A program made the translations under genes and the position numbers. A stretch of DNA of 60,458 bases from Pseudocoprococcus catus (GTDB lineage: Bacteria; Bacillota; Clostridia; Lachnospirales; Lachnospiraceae). Under the pieces are notes generated by a model that did not search any database, was not told the origin of the DNA, and worked only from the letters and a program-made list of their open reading frames with translations. Within the stretch, counting starts at the first letter, position 1; each line of letters starts with the position of its first letter. Shown piece by piece: positions 10,786 to 20,577 of the stretch. Where the stretch lies: the NCBI RefSeq assembly GCF_019734885.1, contig NZ_JAAXCM010000041.1:1-60458 (forward strand), given 5' to 3'.

Positions 10786-12153
10786 CTACTTTGGAGGGTT
10801 TAATTTCTTGGTGATAATATCGATAGTACTGCGCAGCTGCTCATCTTTCTCGAGATCTGTCTTAATCTTTTTGATACCATGAAGAACGGTTGTATGATCT
10901 TTATTGCCCAGAGCAGCACCAATGGCTGCCAGCGAAAGACCGGTGTATTTTTCGCAAAGATACATACAAATCTGACGAGGATATGAGATATCACGGCTGC
11001 GGTTTTTACCAAGAATATCATCTTTTGTTACCTTATAATTATAATGTTCAGTTACAGTCTCAATAATAACTTCCGGAGTGATCGGCCTTGCTTCATCCGG
11101 CGCAATAATATCCTTTAAAGCTTCCCGTGCCAGATCAGTATCAATTTTATCAGCATGTTTCAAACGAGAGAAGTTATAAATTTGGCGAAGTGCACCTTCA
11201 AGTTCTCGTATATTGGAGCTGATATGATCAGCAACATAATGGAGAGCATCTACTTCTATATTAATATGTTCAAGTTCTGCTCTTTTTACAAGGATAGCAA
11301 CACGTGTTTCATAGTCCGGCGGCTGAACATCAACAGTCAGTCCGACTTTGAATCGTGAGATCAGACGGTCTTCAACACCGACGATATCCTTTGGTGGTTT
11401 ATCGGATGAAATAACGATCTGTTTCTTATTTTCATATAAGGTATTAAATGTATGGAAAAATTCTTCCATTGTACTGTCTTTGCCGGCAATGAACTGGATA
11501 TCATCAATCAGAAGCATATCAATATTCCGGTACTTGTTTTTAAATGCTTCCTGAGTTTTGTTCTTGATGGCTGAAATCAGTTCATTGGAGAAGGTTTCTG
11601 TTGTTGTGTAAATAATTTTGTAATCAGGGTTGTAGGAAAGAATGTAATGTGCAATGGAATGCATTAAATGTGTTTTTCCAAGTCCTACACCACCATAGAT
11701 GAACAATGGATTGCCGTAATCTCCGGGATCTGAGGCGACAGCCAGAGCTGTTGCATGGGCAAGTTCATTGTTTTTACCAACGACGAAAGTGTCAAATGTG
11801 TAATTAGGATTCAGCGTTTTGTTAGTAATGATCGACGCAGCAGGTTTTTTCTCCGGCTCTACAGTCTGGTTGGCCTCAATTTTGCCAAGTTCTTCACTGG
11901 TCGTGATATGAATATCATAAACGTCATTAAAATACTCTGAAATAGTGACTTTCAGAGGCTGTTCGAACTTTTTCTTTATATAGCTGCACATTTGCTCCAG
12001 TTCGTTGTTGACGAGAATGGTAATCGTATGACCTTCGACAGAATAGACAGTTAAAGGTTTAATCCATGTGTTAAAAGCAACGGGAGAAATGTCATGCTCA
12101 ATTCTCATAATATCCAGTATTTGATCCCAGTTTTCTCGAATTTTATTAATCAC
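10786..12153 (-). CDS. dnaA: Chromosomal replication initiator DnaA
   Basis: The 455-aa AAA+ initiator binds DnaA boxes and melts oriC. Domain I occupies about residues 1-85 and a short linker about 86-110. The AAA+ core has Walker A GGVGLGKTH near residue 155, Walker B DMLLIDDIQF and sensor SRFKVGLTVD. Domain IV contains the DNA-binding signature GNKDHTTVLHGI near residue 425. DnaA boxes on both sides suggest autoregulation. It is transcribed leftward; rpmH and the following genes run rightward. Confidence 0.98.
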   Translation of the reverse strand: MINKIRENWDQILDIMRIEHDISPVAFNTWIKPLTVYSVEGHTITILVNNELEQMCSYIKKKFEQPLKVTISEYFNDVYDIHITTSEELGKIEANQTVEPEKKPAASIITNKTLNPNYTFDTFVVGKNNELAHATALAVASDPGDYGNPLFIYGGVGLGKTHLMHSIAHYILSYNPDYKIIYTTTETFSNELISAIKNKTQEAFKNKYRNIDMLLIDDIQFIAGKDSTMEEFFHTFNTLYENKKQIVISSDKPPKDIVGVEDRLISRFKVGLTVDVQPPDYETRVAILVKRAELEHINIEVDALHYVADHISSNIRELEGALRQIYNFSRLKHADKIDTDLAREALKDIIAPDEARPITPEVIIETVTEHYNYKVTKDDILGKNRSRDISYPRQICMYLCEKYTGLSLAAIGAALGNKDHTTVLHGIKKIKTDLEKDEQLRSTIDIITKKLNPPK

Positions 12154-12244
12154 GATAATCCCCCTAATTATAGTTTACTTACTAAATATTTTATAACATT
12201 TTAAATTTTTTTACAATGCTTTTGACGAAATCTTGTGTGGAAAT

Positions 12245-12508
12245 TGTGGATAACTTTTATCCACCAGTGTGTATAAAATGAAAAAATGCCCCAGAGGTTT
12301 ACATAAGAATAGTCGAAAAATGTGGAAAAAAATAATCTGTGTATAAGTTATTCAAATTATTCACATCCTTTAAAGGTGCATAAACACTGAAAATCTGGTA
12401 GTTATCCTGTATTAATCCACAAGTTATCCACAAGTTATCCACTTTTTGTGGATAAGGTTGTGAAAAACAAAATTTTTCCACAACCAGTAGTTAGTAAATT
12501 GTGGATAA
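12245..12508. other. oriC, DnaA-box cluster upstream of dnaA
   Basis: Perfect boxes lie at 12245-12253, 12424-12432, 12447-12455 and 12500-12508. Near-matches are at 12257-12265, 12268-12276, 12321-12329, 12338-12346, 12357-12365, 12435-12443 and 12474-12482. The densest part is 12413-12508. The 536-bp dnaA-rpmH gap has no credible gene; the short frame 12299-12481 is only A+T-rich origin sequence. Confidence 0.88.
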
Positions 12509-12582
12509 ATCTACATGTTACCTATATGTCGATAGGTCGTGGAAAACGCTGTAAAAAATCATAAAAAAAATAATTGTTTTAC

Positions 12583-12611
12583 TTGACGGAATGGTGGCAA
12601 ACTAATATAAT
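12583..12611 (+). promoter_or_regulatory. Promoter of rpmH-rnpA
   Basis: TTGACG (12583-12588), 17-bp spacer, TATAAT (12606-12611), about 80 nt before the rpmH start. Confidence 0.85.
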
Positions 12612-12689
12612 AGAATAGATTAGATAATACAATAACGTTAGTCTGTAAAAATATAGACTACGCAGGAAAAATAAAGGAGGTGTATACCT

Positions 12690-12824
12690 ATGAAGATGAC
12701 ATTCCAGCCAAAGACAAGACAGAGATCTAAAGTACACGGCTTCAGAAAGAGAATGAGCACTGCTAACGGCAGAAAAGTTTTAGCAGCTAGAAGAGCTAAA
12801 GGAAGAAAAGTTTTATCAGCATAA
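12690..12824 (+). CDS. rpmH: Ribosomal protein bL34
   Basis: The 44-aa, highly basic protein begins [20 protein letters not shown] and ends in GRKVLSA, the invariant L34 pattern. It belongs to the 50S subunit. AAAGGAGGTG precedes the ATG. It is the first rightward gene from the origin, as in most bacteria, followed by rnpA. Confidence 0.98.
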   Translation: MKMTFQPKTRQRSKVHGFRKRMSTANGRKVLAARRAKGRKVLSA

Positions 12825-12860
12825 TTGTACCGTTTGATATGGTATCATAGATGTCAGCTT

Positions 12861-12886
12861 AGGCCGCAGATTTGTGGCCTTTTTCT
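12861..12886 (+). terminator. Weak terminator or attenuator between rpmH and rnpA
   Basis: An 8-bp stem (12861-12868 with 12873-12880, one G-T pair) is followed by TTTTTC. Partial termination here would make rpmH mRNA more abundant than rnpA mRNA. Confidence 0.55.
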
Positions 12887-12950
12887 TTCTTATTCGGGAT
12901 GATTCGATGATAACCATGACATATTTTTTGGAGAGAAATGGAAGAATAGA

Positions 12951-13310
12951 ATGGAATTTTCAGAATCATTAAAGAAAAACAGGGATTTTAAAACTGTATA
13001 TAGTAATGGAAAGTCACGTGCGAATAAGTATCTGGTCATGTACGTGATGAAGAATGGAACAGAGAAGAACAGAATTGGCATATCTGTCAGTAAAAAGGTT
13101 GGTAATAGTGTTGTCAGACATCATCTGACACGTTTGATCAGAGAAATTTATCGTTTAAATGAACATTATTTTAAAAAGGGACTGGATATCATTTTTATTG
13201 TTCGTGTCAATGCAAAGAGCATCGATTATCATACACTGGAGAAGGCGTTGATACATGTGGCTGGTATTCACAGAGTTTTGGAAAAGAGCAGTAATGGGCA
13301 AAATGAGTAG
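12951..13310 (+). CDS. rnpA: Ribonuclease P protein component
   Basis: The 119-aa basic protein assists the RNase P RNA in 5' tRNA maturation. It has the N-terminal [11 protein letters not shown] substrate-binding helix, the RNR-type signature [19 protein letters not shown] and [10 protein letters not shown]. Length is typical. Its 3' end overlaps yidD, implying translational coupling. Confidence 0.95.
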   Translation: MEFSESLKKNRDFKTVYSNGKSRANKYLVMYVMKNGTEKNRIGISVSKKVGNSVVRHHLTRLIREIYRLNEHYFKKGLDIIFIVRVNAKSIDYHTLEKALIHVAGIHRVLEKSSNGQNE

Positions 13311-13512
13311 AGTTTTAATAGCAATGATCAGATTTTACAGAAAGTATATATCGCCGATGAAAAGGGGATGCTGTATTTATATTCCGACCTGCTCGCAGTA
13401 TGCAATTGAAGCTATTACGAAGTATGGTGCTGTTAAAGGGAGTTATCTGACAGCCAGAAGGATTTTAAGGTGTCATCCGTTTGCGAAGGGTGGTTACGAT
13501 CCTGTTCCATAG
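13294..13512 (+). CDS. yidD: Membrane protein insertion efficiency factor YidD
   Basis: The 72-aa protein matches YidD/UPF0161: [14 protein letters not shown], the cysteine pattern [12 protein letters not shown], and [13 protein letters not shown] at the C-terminus. It is thought to help YidC-dependent insertion at the membrane. The start at 13294 has GGAAAAG six bases upstream. The in-frame ATG at 13303 (MSRVLI) aligns equally well with homologues and lies in the ATGAGTAG overlap with the rnpA stop. Confidence 0.92.
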   Translation: MGKMSRVLIAMIRFYRKYISPMKRGCCIYIPTCSQYAIEAITKYGAVKGSYLTARRILRCHPFAKGGYDPVP

Positions 13513-13530
13513 ACCAAGGAGGGCAATACG

Positions 13531-14820
13531 TTGAGTATTTTAGTTTTGACACAGACCGGGGGCATTTTAAAGCCTTTTGCAATTATCCTCGGTTTTATTA
13601 TGAACTACATTTACCGATTCCTTCAGATTTTCGGTATTAATAATGTAGGTCTGACGATTATTTTGTTTACGTTGGTTATCAATGTGCTGATGATTCCGTT
13701 AACAGTCAAGCAGCAGAAGTTTTCGAAGATGTCTTCTTTGATGAACCCTGAACTTCAGAAGGTTCAGAAGAAGTATCAGAACCGTAAAGATGAAAAGTCT
13801 ATGCGTATGATGCAGGCTGAGACACAGGCTATTTATGATAAGTATGGTGCGAGTCCCACAGGCGGATGTCTGCCAATGCTGATCCAGCTGCCTATCCTGT
13901 TCGCATTGTATCGTGTTATCTATAATGTTCCGGCTTATGTTGAACCGGTACGTGAAATTTATGAACATATTGCCCAGCCAATCATGAGTGCATCAGGTGC
14001 CGGTGATATTATGACAACTCTGATTCAGGAAATGAGTCTGAGAGTTACAAACTTTGATATTACAGATATCGACAAAGTAATTGATGCACTTTACGTTGTT
14101 AAAAGTACAGGATGGAGCATAATCAGTGATGCATTTTCAGGCAATGCTGATGTTGTGAATGCAATTTCTCAGTATTCTACAGAGATTATCAGAATGAATA
14201 GTCTTCCTGGTGGTCTGAATATCGCAGATGCGCCTGTTATTTTCAGCAAGGGTATCAGTGGTATTTTCCCAGGTGTTCTTATTCCGATCCTTGCAGGTGT
14301 TTCACAGTGGGCGAACCTGAAAGTGTCCCAGAGAAATCAGCCGAAACCGGATCTGGATTCAACAATGGGCAGCACCATGAATACGATGAACATGATGATG
14401 CCGCTGATGTCAGTATTTTTCTGTATCACACTTCCTTCCGGTATGGGCCTTTACTGGATTGCAAGTGCTGTATTCAGAACAATCATTTATCTGTTTATTG
14501 ATAAATTCTTCAATAATAAGAGTGTAGATGAAATTATAGAAGCAAATAAAGAAAAGGCTGCAAAGAAAGCTGAAAAACGCGGTGAGCAGAATGCTAAGCT
14601 TGAAGAATATGCGGCCATGAAGACAAAGAATATCGATCGTCGTTCAATTTCCCAGATTGCCAATACCAATAAGGGGGATACCGATTCAAAGACAGCAGTA
14701 AAGAGCAGTTCAGGTTCTTCAAGCAGCAAAGGCAGCAAGAAGGTTGACAAGAACAGTGCAGAGGCTGATAAAAAGTCTATTTCCGGATATGCACATATGC
14801 TGAATCGACATGACGATTAA
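13531..14820 (+). CDS. yidC: Membrane protein insertase YidC/SpoIIIJ
   Basis: The 429-aa insertase places proteins in the cytoplasmic membrane. TTG is the start codon, 8 nt after AAGGAGG (13516-13522). The family core includes GLTIILFTLVINVLMIPLT with downstream KQQKFSKMSSLMNPELQ, and GGCLPMLIQLPILFALYR. No lipobox cysteine is present at the N-terminus, unlike Bacillus SpoIIIJ. The cytoplasmic C-terminal tail of about 100 residues is unusually long, basic and then serine/lysine-rich. It is adjacent to yidD and jag as usual. Confidence 0.95.
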   Translation: MSILVLTQTGGILKPFAIILGFIMNYIYRFLQIFGINNVGLTIILFTLVINVLMIPLTVKQQKFSKMSSLMNPELQKVQKKYQNRKDEKSMRMMQAETQAIYDKYGASPTGGCLPMLIQLPILFALYRVIYNVPAYVEPVREIYEHIAQPIMSASGAGDIMTTLIQEMSLRVTNFDITDIDKVIDALYVVKSTGWSIISDAFSGNADVVNAISQYSTEIIRMNSLPGGLNIADAPVIFSKGISGIFPGVLIPILAGVSQWANLKVSQRNQPKPDLDSTMGSTMNTMNMMMPLMSVFFCITLPSGMGLYWIASAVFRTIIYLFIDKFFNNKSVDEIIEANKEKAAKKAEKRGEQNAKLEEYAAMKTKNIDRRSISQIANTNKGDTDSKTAVKSSSGSSSSKGSKKVDKNSAEADKKSISGYAHMLNRHDD

Positions 14821-14837
14821 TTTGGGGGATTACACGC

Positions 14838-15635
14838 ATGGAATATATTGAAGTAAGTGCAAAGACAGTGGAAGATGCGATTTCAGAAGCTGCCATTAAG
14901 CTTGAAGTGCCAAGCGATAAGCTTGAATATGAAGTCATCACTGAAGGAAGCGCAGGTTTTCTCGGACTGATCGGAAGTAAACCAGCTGTGATCAAAGCAC
15001 GTAAGAAGTTTAACCTTGTGGATCATACGAAGGATTTTCTGGCAAGGCTGTTCAAAGCAATGAATGTAAGTGTGAACAGTACAGTAGACTATGATGAAGA
15101 AAACAGAACGATGAATATCGTTTTTGATGGTGAAGATATGGGCCTGCTTATTGGCAAAAGAGGACAGACTCTGGATTCTCTGCAGTATATCATCAGTCTG
15201 GTTGTGAACAAAGAAAGTGATTCTTATATTCGTATCAAAGTTGATACAGAGAATTATCGTGAAAGAAGAAAAGCAACGCTTGAGAATCTTGCGAAGAATC
15301 TGGCTTATAAAGTAAAGAGAACAAGACGTCCTGTATCTCTTGAACCTATGAATCCTTATGAACGCCGCGTAATCCATTCTGCACTTCAGAATGACCGTTA
15401 TGTGGAGACACACAGCGAAGGGGAAGAACCATATCGTAAGGTTGTTATCACCCTGAAGAAGGATTATCGTGAGAGAAATTCAAGAAGCGGTTATAACCGT
15501 GAAAATCGCTATAATCGTGAAAATAATTATAACCGCGAAAGAGGCTATAGAAAAGAACGTTCTTATAGCCGCGAAGAAGAAATCGACAAAATTGCGGATA
15601 ATAATGAGAATAACGATAGTAATGATAATGTCTGA
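14838..15635 (+). CDS. jag: RNA-binding protein Jag/KhpB
   Basis: The 265-aa protein has a Jag_N domain (about 1-50), a KH domain with GLLIGKRGQTLDSLQYI (about 100-116) and an R3H domain ending RRVIHSALQNDRYVETHSEGEEPYRKV (motif at about 175-202, quoted pieces overlap the R3H core). It binds RNA with KhpA and affects cell elongation in Gram-positives. After R3H comes an extra tail of about 55 residues made of YNRE-type repeats, then an acidic Asn-rich end. It lies 17 nt after yidC. Confidence 0.93.
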   Translation: MEYIEVSAKTVEDAISEAAIKLEVPSDKLEYEVITEGSAGFLGLIGSKPAVIKARKKFNLVDHTKDFLARLFKAMNVSVNSTVDYDEENRTMNIVFDGEDMGLLIGKRGQTLDSLQYIISLVVNKESDSYIRIKVDTENYRERRKATLENLAKNLAYKVKRTRRPVSLEPMNPYERRVIHSALQNDRYVETHSEGEEPYRKVVITLKKDYRERNSRSGYNRENRYNRENNYNRERGYRKERSYSREEEIDKIADNNENNDSNDNV

Positions 15636-15686
15636 TGCAGACAGCACGCCGGAGGCGTTCTTGAATGTATAAATCTGGCATATAAC

Positions 15687-15737
15687 AGCTGTCGCATCAA
15701 AATGGCATGTATCCTATTTGGTGCGGCAGCTTTTTTC
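15687..15737 (+). terminator. Terminator after jag
   Basis: AGCTGTCGCA (15687-15696) pairs with TGCGGCAGCT (15722-15731, one G-T pair) across a 25-nt loop and is followed by T6. It separates jag from mnmE. Confidence 0.7.
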
Positions 15738-15760
15738 ATCTTGTTTTCAGGAGGTAGGAA

Positions 15761-17137
15761 ATGCAGAGTGATACAATTGCGGCGATATCCACAGGCATGA
15801 CAAATGCGGGTATCGGAAAAATAAGACTCAGCGGCGATGATGCAGTGGCGATTGCGGATCGGATATACAGAAGTCCGGGCGGAAGAAAGAAGCTGAGTGA
15901 AGTTTTAACACATACGATCCATTATGGTTATATCTATGATGGAGATTGTATGATAGATGAAGTGTTGGTTCTCATTATGAGAGGACCAAACAGCTATACA
16001 AGAGAAGATGTGGTTGAGATTGATTGTCATGGAGGCGTTGTTGTTATGCAGCGTCTGTTGGAAACGGTCCTCAAATATGGAGCAAGACTGGCAGAACCGG
16101 GAGAATTCACTAAGCGGGCATTTTTGAATGGACGAATTGATCTGTCACAGGCTGAGGCTGTTATTGATGTCATTAATGCCAAAAGTGATATGGCTCTGGA
16201 AAGCTCTCTGAGTCAGTTAAGAGGAAGCGTTAAGCAAAAAATCGAGAAGCTGCGTAAAGGAATCATAGGCAATATTGCTTTTATTGAGGCGGCGCTGGAT
16301 GATCCCGAGCATATTCAGGCAGAAGGTTTTGGCGATGAATTGGCGGTTCAGGTCCGTGGGTATATGGATGAACTTCAGAAAATGCTTGATTCGGCGGACA
16401 ATGGTAGAATTATCAAGGAAGGTATCAAGACAGTTATCCTTGGAAAACCAAATGCAGGGAAATCTTCTCTGATGAATGTGCTGTTGGGCGAAAACCGTGC
16501 CATTGTCACAGAAATTGCCGGAACAACAAGAGATACACTGGAAGAGAATGTCAGTATTCATGGCATACCGCTTAATATTATTGATACAGCAGGTATACGT
16601 CAGACGGAAGATGTGGTAGAAAAAATTGGTGTCAAAAAGGCTATTGGTTTTGCGGAAGAAGCAGATTTGATTATTTATGTTGTAGACAGCTCTACAGAAA
16701 TGGATCAGAACGATGAGAATATTATCCGTATGATCCGTGATAAAAAGGTTATTGTATTGATGAACAAATCCGATCTGAAGCCGGTTGTTTCATGTTCAGA
16801 TATTGAACAGCATCTTCAGGCACCGATTATCGAGATTTCAGCCAGAGAAGAAACAGGTCTGGATGCTTTTGAAAATACATTAAAGGACATGTTTTTTGCA
16901 GGGGATATTCATTATAATGATGAACTCTGCATTACCAATGTGAGACACAAGGCAGCCATTGCAGCAGCTCTCGAGAGTCTGAAGATGGTGATGAACAGCA
17001 TCAATGATGGGATGCCGGAAGATTTCTTCTCTATTGATTTGATGGATGCCTATGAACAATTAGGACATATTATTGGTGAGGCTGTGGAAGATGACCTTGT
17101 AGATACTATTTTCAGTGATTTCTGCATGGGCAAATAA
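15761..17137 (+). CDS. mnmE: tRNA modification GTPase MnmE
   Basis: The 458-aa GTPase works with MnmG to install carboxymethylaminomethyl-type groups on wobble U34. It has an N-terminal folate-binding domain, a G domain with [12 protein letters not shown] (about residues 228-239), DTAGIR and NKSD, and the C-terminal cysteine motif FCMGK. The start follows AGGAGGTAGGAA. It is followed closely by mnmG. Confidence 0.97.
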   Translation: MQSDTIAAISTGMTNAGIGKIRLSGDDAVAIADRIYRSPGGRKKLSEVLTHTIHYGYIYDGDCMIDEVLVLIMRGPNSYTREDVVEIDCHGGVVVMQRLLETVLKYGARLAEPGEFTKRAFLNGRIDLSQAEAVIDVINAKSDMALESSLSQLRGSVKQKIEKLRKGIIGNIAFIEAALDDPEHIQAEGFGDELAVQVRGYMDELQKMLDSADNGRIIKEGIKTVILGKPNAGKSSLMNVLLGENRAIVTEIAGTTRDTLEENVSIHGIPLNIIDTAGIRQTEDVVEKIGVKKAIGFAEEADLIIYVVDSSTEMDQNDENIIRMIRDKKVIVLMNKSDLKPVVSCSDIEQHLQAPIIEISAREETGLDAFENTLKDMFFAGDIHYNDELCITNVRHKAAIAAALESLKMVMNSINDGMPEDFFSIDLMDAYEQLGHIIGEAVEDDLVDTIFSDFCMGK

Positions 17138-17225
17138 AAAATTCAAAGCAATGTTTTCCCATAAGCCGGAGAATTTTGAGGCAAGTGAGGCGAAACGTTA
17201 CGGTAAAAATAACAGGAGTAAAACA

Positions 17226-19142
17226 GTGGAATACAAATATGAAGCATATGATGTAGCAGTCATTGGTGCAGGACATGCCGGATGTGAGGCAGCTCTTGCC
17301 TGTGCCAGGCTTGGACTTAAGACAATTATTTTTACAATTAGTGTAGAAAGCATCGCAATGATGCCGTGTAACCCGAATATCGGAGGCAGTTCCAAAGGGC
17401 ATCTGGTCAGAGAAATTGATGCGTTGGGCGGTGAAATGGGCAAGAATATTGACAAGACTTTTATTCAGTCTAAGATGTTAAACAGCTCAAAAGGCCCGGC
17501 TGTACACTCATTGCGCGCCCAGGCAGATAAGGCGGATTATAGTCGTGAAATGCGGCAGACCCTTGAAAATACAGAGAATCTGACCATTAAGCAGGCTGAG
17601 ATTGTCGATATTATCGTTGAAGAAGGAAGCATAACAGGTGTTAAAACATATACAGGCGGTATTTATCCCTGCAAGGCAGCTGTTCTTGCCACAGGAACTT
17701 ACTTGAAAGCAAGATGTCTGTGCGGTGAGACAATTACCTATACAGGGCCGAATGGATTAAAAGCAGCCAATGATCTGTCTGATGCCCTCAGAAGAGAAGG
17801 CATTGAACTGGTGCGTTTTAAGACCGGAACACCGGCGAGAATGGATAAGAGGACGATTGATTTCAGTAAGATGGTGGAGCAGTTCGGAGATAAAGCAGTT
17901 GTGCCGTTTTCTTTTACAACAGATCCGGCATCTGTGCAGAAGGAGCAGGTATCCTGCTGGCTGACTTACACGAATGAGGAAACACATCAGATTATCAGAG
18001 ATAACCTGGATCGTTCACCGATTTATGCGGGAATTATTGAAGGTACAGGCCCAAGATATTGTCCGTCTATCGAAGACAAGATTGTTAAATTTGCAGACAA
18101 GAATAGGCATCAGGTATTTCTTGAACCGGAAGGTCTTCATACAAATGAAATGTATGTGGGAGGTATGTCGAGTTCGCTTCCTGAAGATGTTCAGTATCGT
18201 ATGTATCATACTGTTCCTGGGCTGGAGAATGCCAGAATTGTACGTAATGCTTATGCAATCGAGTATGATTGTATCCCGGCTATTCAGCTGAAACCAACAC
18301 TTGAATTTAAAAAGATTAATGGACTTTTTAGCGGCGGTCAGTTTAACGGCAGTTCAGGATATGAAGAAGCAGCCGCACAGGGATTAATGGCCGGAATTAA
18401 TGCCGCAATGAAGGTTCTTGGTCGTGATCAGGTGATTCTGAAACGTTCAGATGCCTATATTGGCGTTTTGATTGATGATCTGGTGACAAAGGAGACACAT
18501 GAACCATATAGAATGATGACTTCCAGGGCTGAATACAGGCTGCTTCTCAGACAGGATAATGCTGATCAGAGATTAACGGCCATCGGCCATGATATTGGAT
18601 TGATTGATGATGTGCGATATCAACACTTGCTTCAAAAAGAAGTGTTGATTTATCGTGAGATTGAACGTGTAAGCCATGTTAATATTGGTGCAGGTCCGAA
18701 AACCCAGAAATTATTGGAAGCATGCGGCAGTACACCGTTAAAAACTGCTGCAACACTGGCGGAATTGATCCGAAGACCTGAATTAACCTATAAAATGTTA
18801 GCGGACATTGATGAAGAAAGACAAAACCTTCCGGATGAGGTAACAAATCAGGTTGAAATAAGTATTAAATACGATGGTTACATTAAACGGCAGCTGAGTC
18901 AGGTCGAGAAATTTAAGAAATTAGAGAATAAGGTATTGCCGGATGATATCTGCTATTCAGAAATTCATGGTCTTAGAATAGAAGCACAGCAGAAATTAGA
19001 TAAAATTAAGCCGGTTTCTATCGGACAGGCATCCCGTATATCAGGTGTTACACCTGCAGATATATCAGTTTTGTTGATTTATCTGTCTCAGAATAACCAA
19101 AAGCAGCATGAACAGGAGTCATCGGCTTCGGAAAACAAATAG
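17226..19142 (+). CDS. mnmG: tRNA uridine modification enzyme MnmG
   Basis: The 638-aa FAD enzyme is the partner of MnmE in U34 modification. The FAD dinucleotide fold is [16 protein letters not shown] near residue 9. The family motifs [12 protein letters not shown] and [17 protein letters not shown] are present. The GTG start at 17226 follows ACAGGAG with 7-nt spacing and gives the family N-terminus. The frame is open to 17115 inside mnmE, but that extension is basic and unrelated. Confidence 0.96.
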   Translation: MEYKYEAYDVAVIGAGHAGCEAALACARLGLKTIIFTISVESIAMMPCNPNIGGSSKGHLVREIDALGGEMGKNIDKTFIQSKMLNSSKGPAVHSLRAQADKADYSREMRQTLENTENLTIKQAEIVDIIVEEGSITGVKTYTGGIYPCKAAVLATGTYLKARCLCGETITYTGPNGLKAANDLSDALRREGIELVRFKTGTPARMDKRTIDFSKMVEQFGDKAVVPFSFTTDPASVQKEQVSCWLTYTNEETHQIIRDNLDRSPIYAGIIEGTGPRYCPSIEDKIVKFADKNRHQVFLEPEGLHTNEMYVGGMSSSLPEDVQYRMYHTVPGLENARIVRNAYAIEYDCIPAIQLKPTLEFKKINGLFSGGQFNGSSGYEEAAAQGLMAGINAAMKVLGRDQVILKRSDAYIGVLIDDLVTKETHEPYRMMTSRAEYRLLLRQDNADQRLTAIGHDIGLIDDVRYQHLLQKEVLIYREIERVSHVNIGAGPKTQKLLEACGSTPLKTAATLAELIRRPELTYKMLADIDEERQNLPDEVTNQVEISIKYDGYIKRQLSQVEKFKKLENKVLPDDICYSEIHGLRIEAQQKLDKIKPVSIGQASRISGVTPADISVLLIYLSQNNQKQHEQESSASENK

Positions 19143-19157
19143 TAGATGAGGATAAAT

Positions 19158-19874
19158 ATGGAATTAATCAACACTTTCGAAAGCAAAATCAACACGTTAC
19201 ATATTGATCTGAGTAAAGAACAGCAAAGTCAATATGTAACATACTACAACATGGTTGTAGAGAAAAATAAAGTTATGAATCTGACAGGAATTACTGAGTT
19301 TGATGAATTTATTGATAAGCATTATATTGACAGCTTATCAATTGTTAATGCTGTTGATATGACACGTGTAAACAGTATTATTGATGTGGGAACAGGAGCC
19401 GGTTTTCCGGGAATTCCATTGAAAATTGCTTTTCCGCATTTGAAAATTACATTGTTGGATTCTTTAAATAAGCGTATTAATTTTCTAAACGAAGTGATTG
19501 AGACTCTGGGATTGCAAAATGTTGAGACTTGCCATGGTCGGGCAGAGGATTTTGGACATAGAAAAGAATATCGTGAACAATATGATCTATGTGCTTCTCG
19601 AGCAGTTGCAAATTTGTCTACATTAACGGAGTATTGTCTGCCTTTTGTAAAGGTTGGGGGACAGTTTGTTTCTTATAAATCCGGAAATGTGGATAATGAG
19701 TTAAAAGAGTCTTCTAAAGCAATAAAAATCCTGGGTGGTGAAGCAGGGAAGGTCTGCAGTTTCGTTTTGCCTGGGACAGATTTTGCAAGAACATTGGTAC
19801 CAATAAAGAAGATCAAGATGACAGGAAATAAATATCCGAGAAAAGCAGGTACACCATCAAAAGAACCGCTATAG
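19158..19874 (+). CDS. rsmG: 16S rRNA m7G527 methyltransferase RsmG
   Basis: The 238-aa SAM-dependent enzyme methylates G527 of 16S rRNA. The SAM site is DVGTGAGFPGIPLKI (about residues 75-89) and NLTGI is near residue 37. The start at 19158 is placed 6 nt after GAGG; the upstream in-frame ATG at 19146 has no binding site. It follows mnmG by 15 nt, as in Bacillus. Confidence 0.96.
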   Translation: MELINTFESKINTLHIDLSKEQQSQYVTYYNMVVEKNKVMNLTGITEFDEFIDKHYIDSLSIVNAVDMTRVNSIIDVGTGAGFPGIPLKIAFPHLKITLLDSLNKRINFLNEVIETLGLQNVETCHGRAEDFGHRKEYREQYDLCASRAVANLSTLTEYCLPFVKVGGQFVSYKSGNVDNELKESSKAIKILGGEAGKVCSFVLPGTDFARTLVPIKKIKMTGNKYPRKAGTPSKEPL

Positions 19875-19892
19875 ATGAAGGAGTGATTGGAT

Positions 19893-20342
19893 ATGATCAG
19901 AGGCGTCTACCTTAATACAATGAATGATGATTTGAGTGAATGCAGAAAAATTTATCATCATGTTTTTGGAAAAACTAATAACGATGATATGAATGCAGAA
20001 CAGTGGCGAGAAAATGATAATATCGAGGACATGGCCATCTATTTGCTGCTATATAATGAGAATGAGGTGCCTGTAGGTGCAGCACGACTGATTTTTGACT
20101 TTGACGGTATGTTTAAATTCGATGGATTATCGGTACTCCCTGAATACAGAAAAAAAGGATATGGTGATTTTATTATGCATATGATGTTTGATAAAGCGTA
20201 TCAAAGTGGTGCGCATTATCTTGTAAGCGATGATGTTGCTCATATGCCGGAATATTTCAAAAAATATGGATTTGAGATTAAAAATCAACGTATGATACTT
20301 GATTTGAAAGCTTATTTTAACACTCATAAGTGCTGTCATTAA
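19893..20342 (+). CDS. GNAT-family N-acetyltransferase
   Basis: The 149-aa protein has the GNAT core: VPVGAARLIFDFDGMFKFDG, then LPEYRKKGYGDFIMHMMF as the acetyl-CoA pyrophosphate loop (RxxGxG), and a C-terminal YFKKYGFE. The substrate is unknown. The ATG at 19893 is 9 nt after AAGGAG; the in-frame TTG at 19887 is too close. It follows rsmG by 18 nt, so it may be the last gene of the mnmE-mnmG-rsmG run. Confidence 0.85.
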   Translation: MIRGVYLNTMNDDLSECRKIYHHVFGKTNNDDMNAEQWRENDNIEDMAIYLLLYNENEVPVGAARLIFDFDGMFKFDGLSVLPEYRKKGYGDFIMHMMFDKAYQSGAHYLVSDDVAHMPEYFKKYGFEIKNQRMILDLKAYFNTHKCCH

Positions 20343-20445
20343 ATTTGAGATGGAAGTATGTGGAAGAATAAAATAGGAACAGTTTGATTCTGGAATTTCT
20401 TTTACAGAAATCCTTTAGGAGGAGCGTCAGGGTTATCAATGAATG

Positions 20446-20495
20446 AAAAGGATGTGGATTGAAAATTTATAATTTTCAATCCACATCCTTTTTTT
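20446..20495. terminator. Bidirectional terminator with a 22-bp perfect stem
   Basis: Positions 20446-20467 pair perfectly with 20471-20492 across a 3-nt loop. T-runs follow on both strands, so it ends both the rightward GNAT transcript and the leftward parAB-DUF4446 transcript. Confidence 0.9.
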
Positions 20496-20496
20496 G

Positions 20497-20577
20497 TATT
20501 TACGCGAGCAACGACCGAAACGGAGTGTAGAGGCCGCGATAACTATGAGAAACTCGCGAAGCGTGTTTCTCATAGTT
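20497..20577 (-). repeat. Structured dispersed repeat, copy 1
   Basis: An 81-bp element matches 42059-42204 in inverted orientation, differing by one substitution, a one-base indel and a 66-bp insertion in the other copy. On the minus strand it starts with a near-perfect hairpin (ACTATGAGAAAC with GTTTCTCATAGT arms). It continues through a G+C-rich tail to GTTGCTCGCGTAAATA. It begins at the stop codon of the DUF4446 gene and ends just before the terminator, so it forms the 3' UTR of that transcript. Confidence 0.85.

Noticed and set aside
12299-12481. 60-aa minus-strand ORF between dnaA and rpmH
   Set aside because: It consists of DnaA-box sequence, has no ribosome-binding site and no protein-like composition.
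14883-15413. Antisense 176-aa ORF across jag
   Set aside because: It is fully antiparallel to a well-supported gene and has no family features.
17115-17225. Longer MnmG N-terminus
   Set aside because: It overlaps mnmE, is not family-like, and a GTG with a good binding site occurs at 17226.
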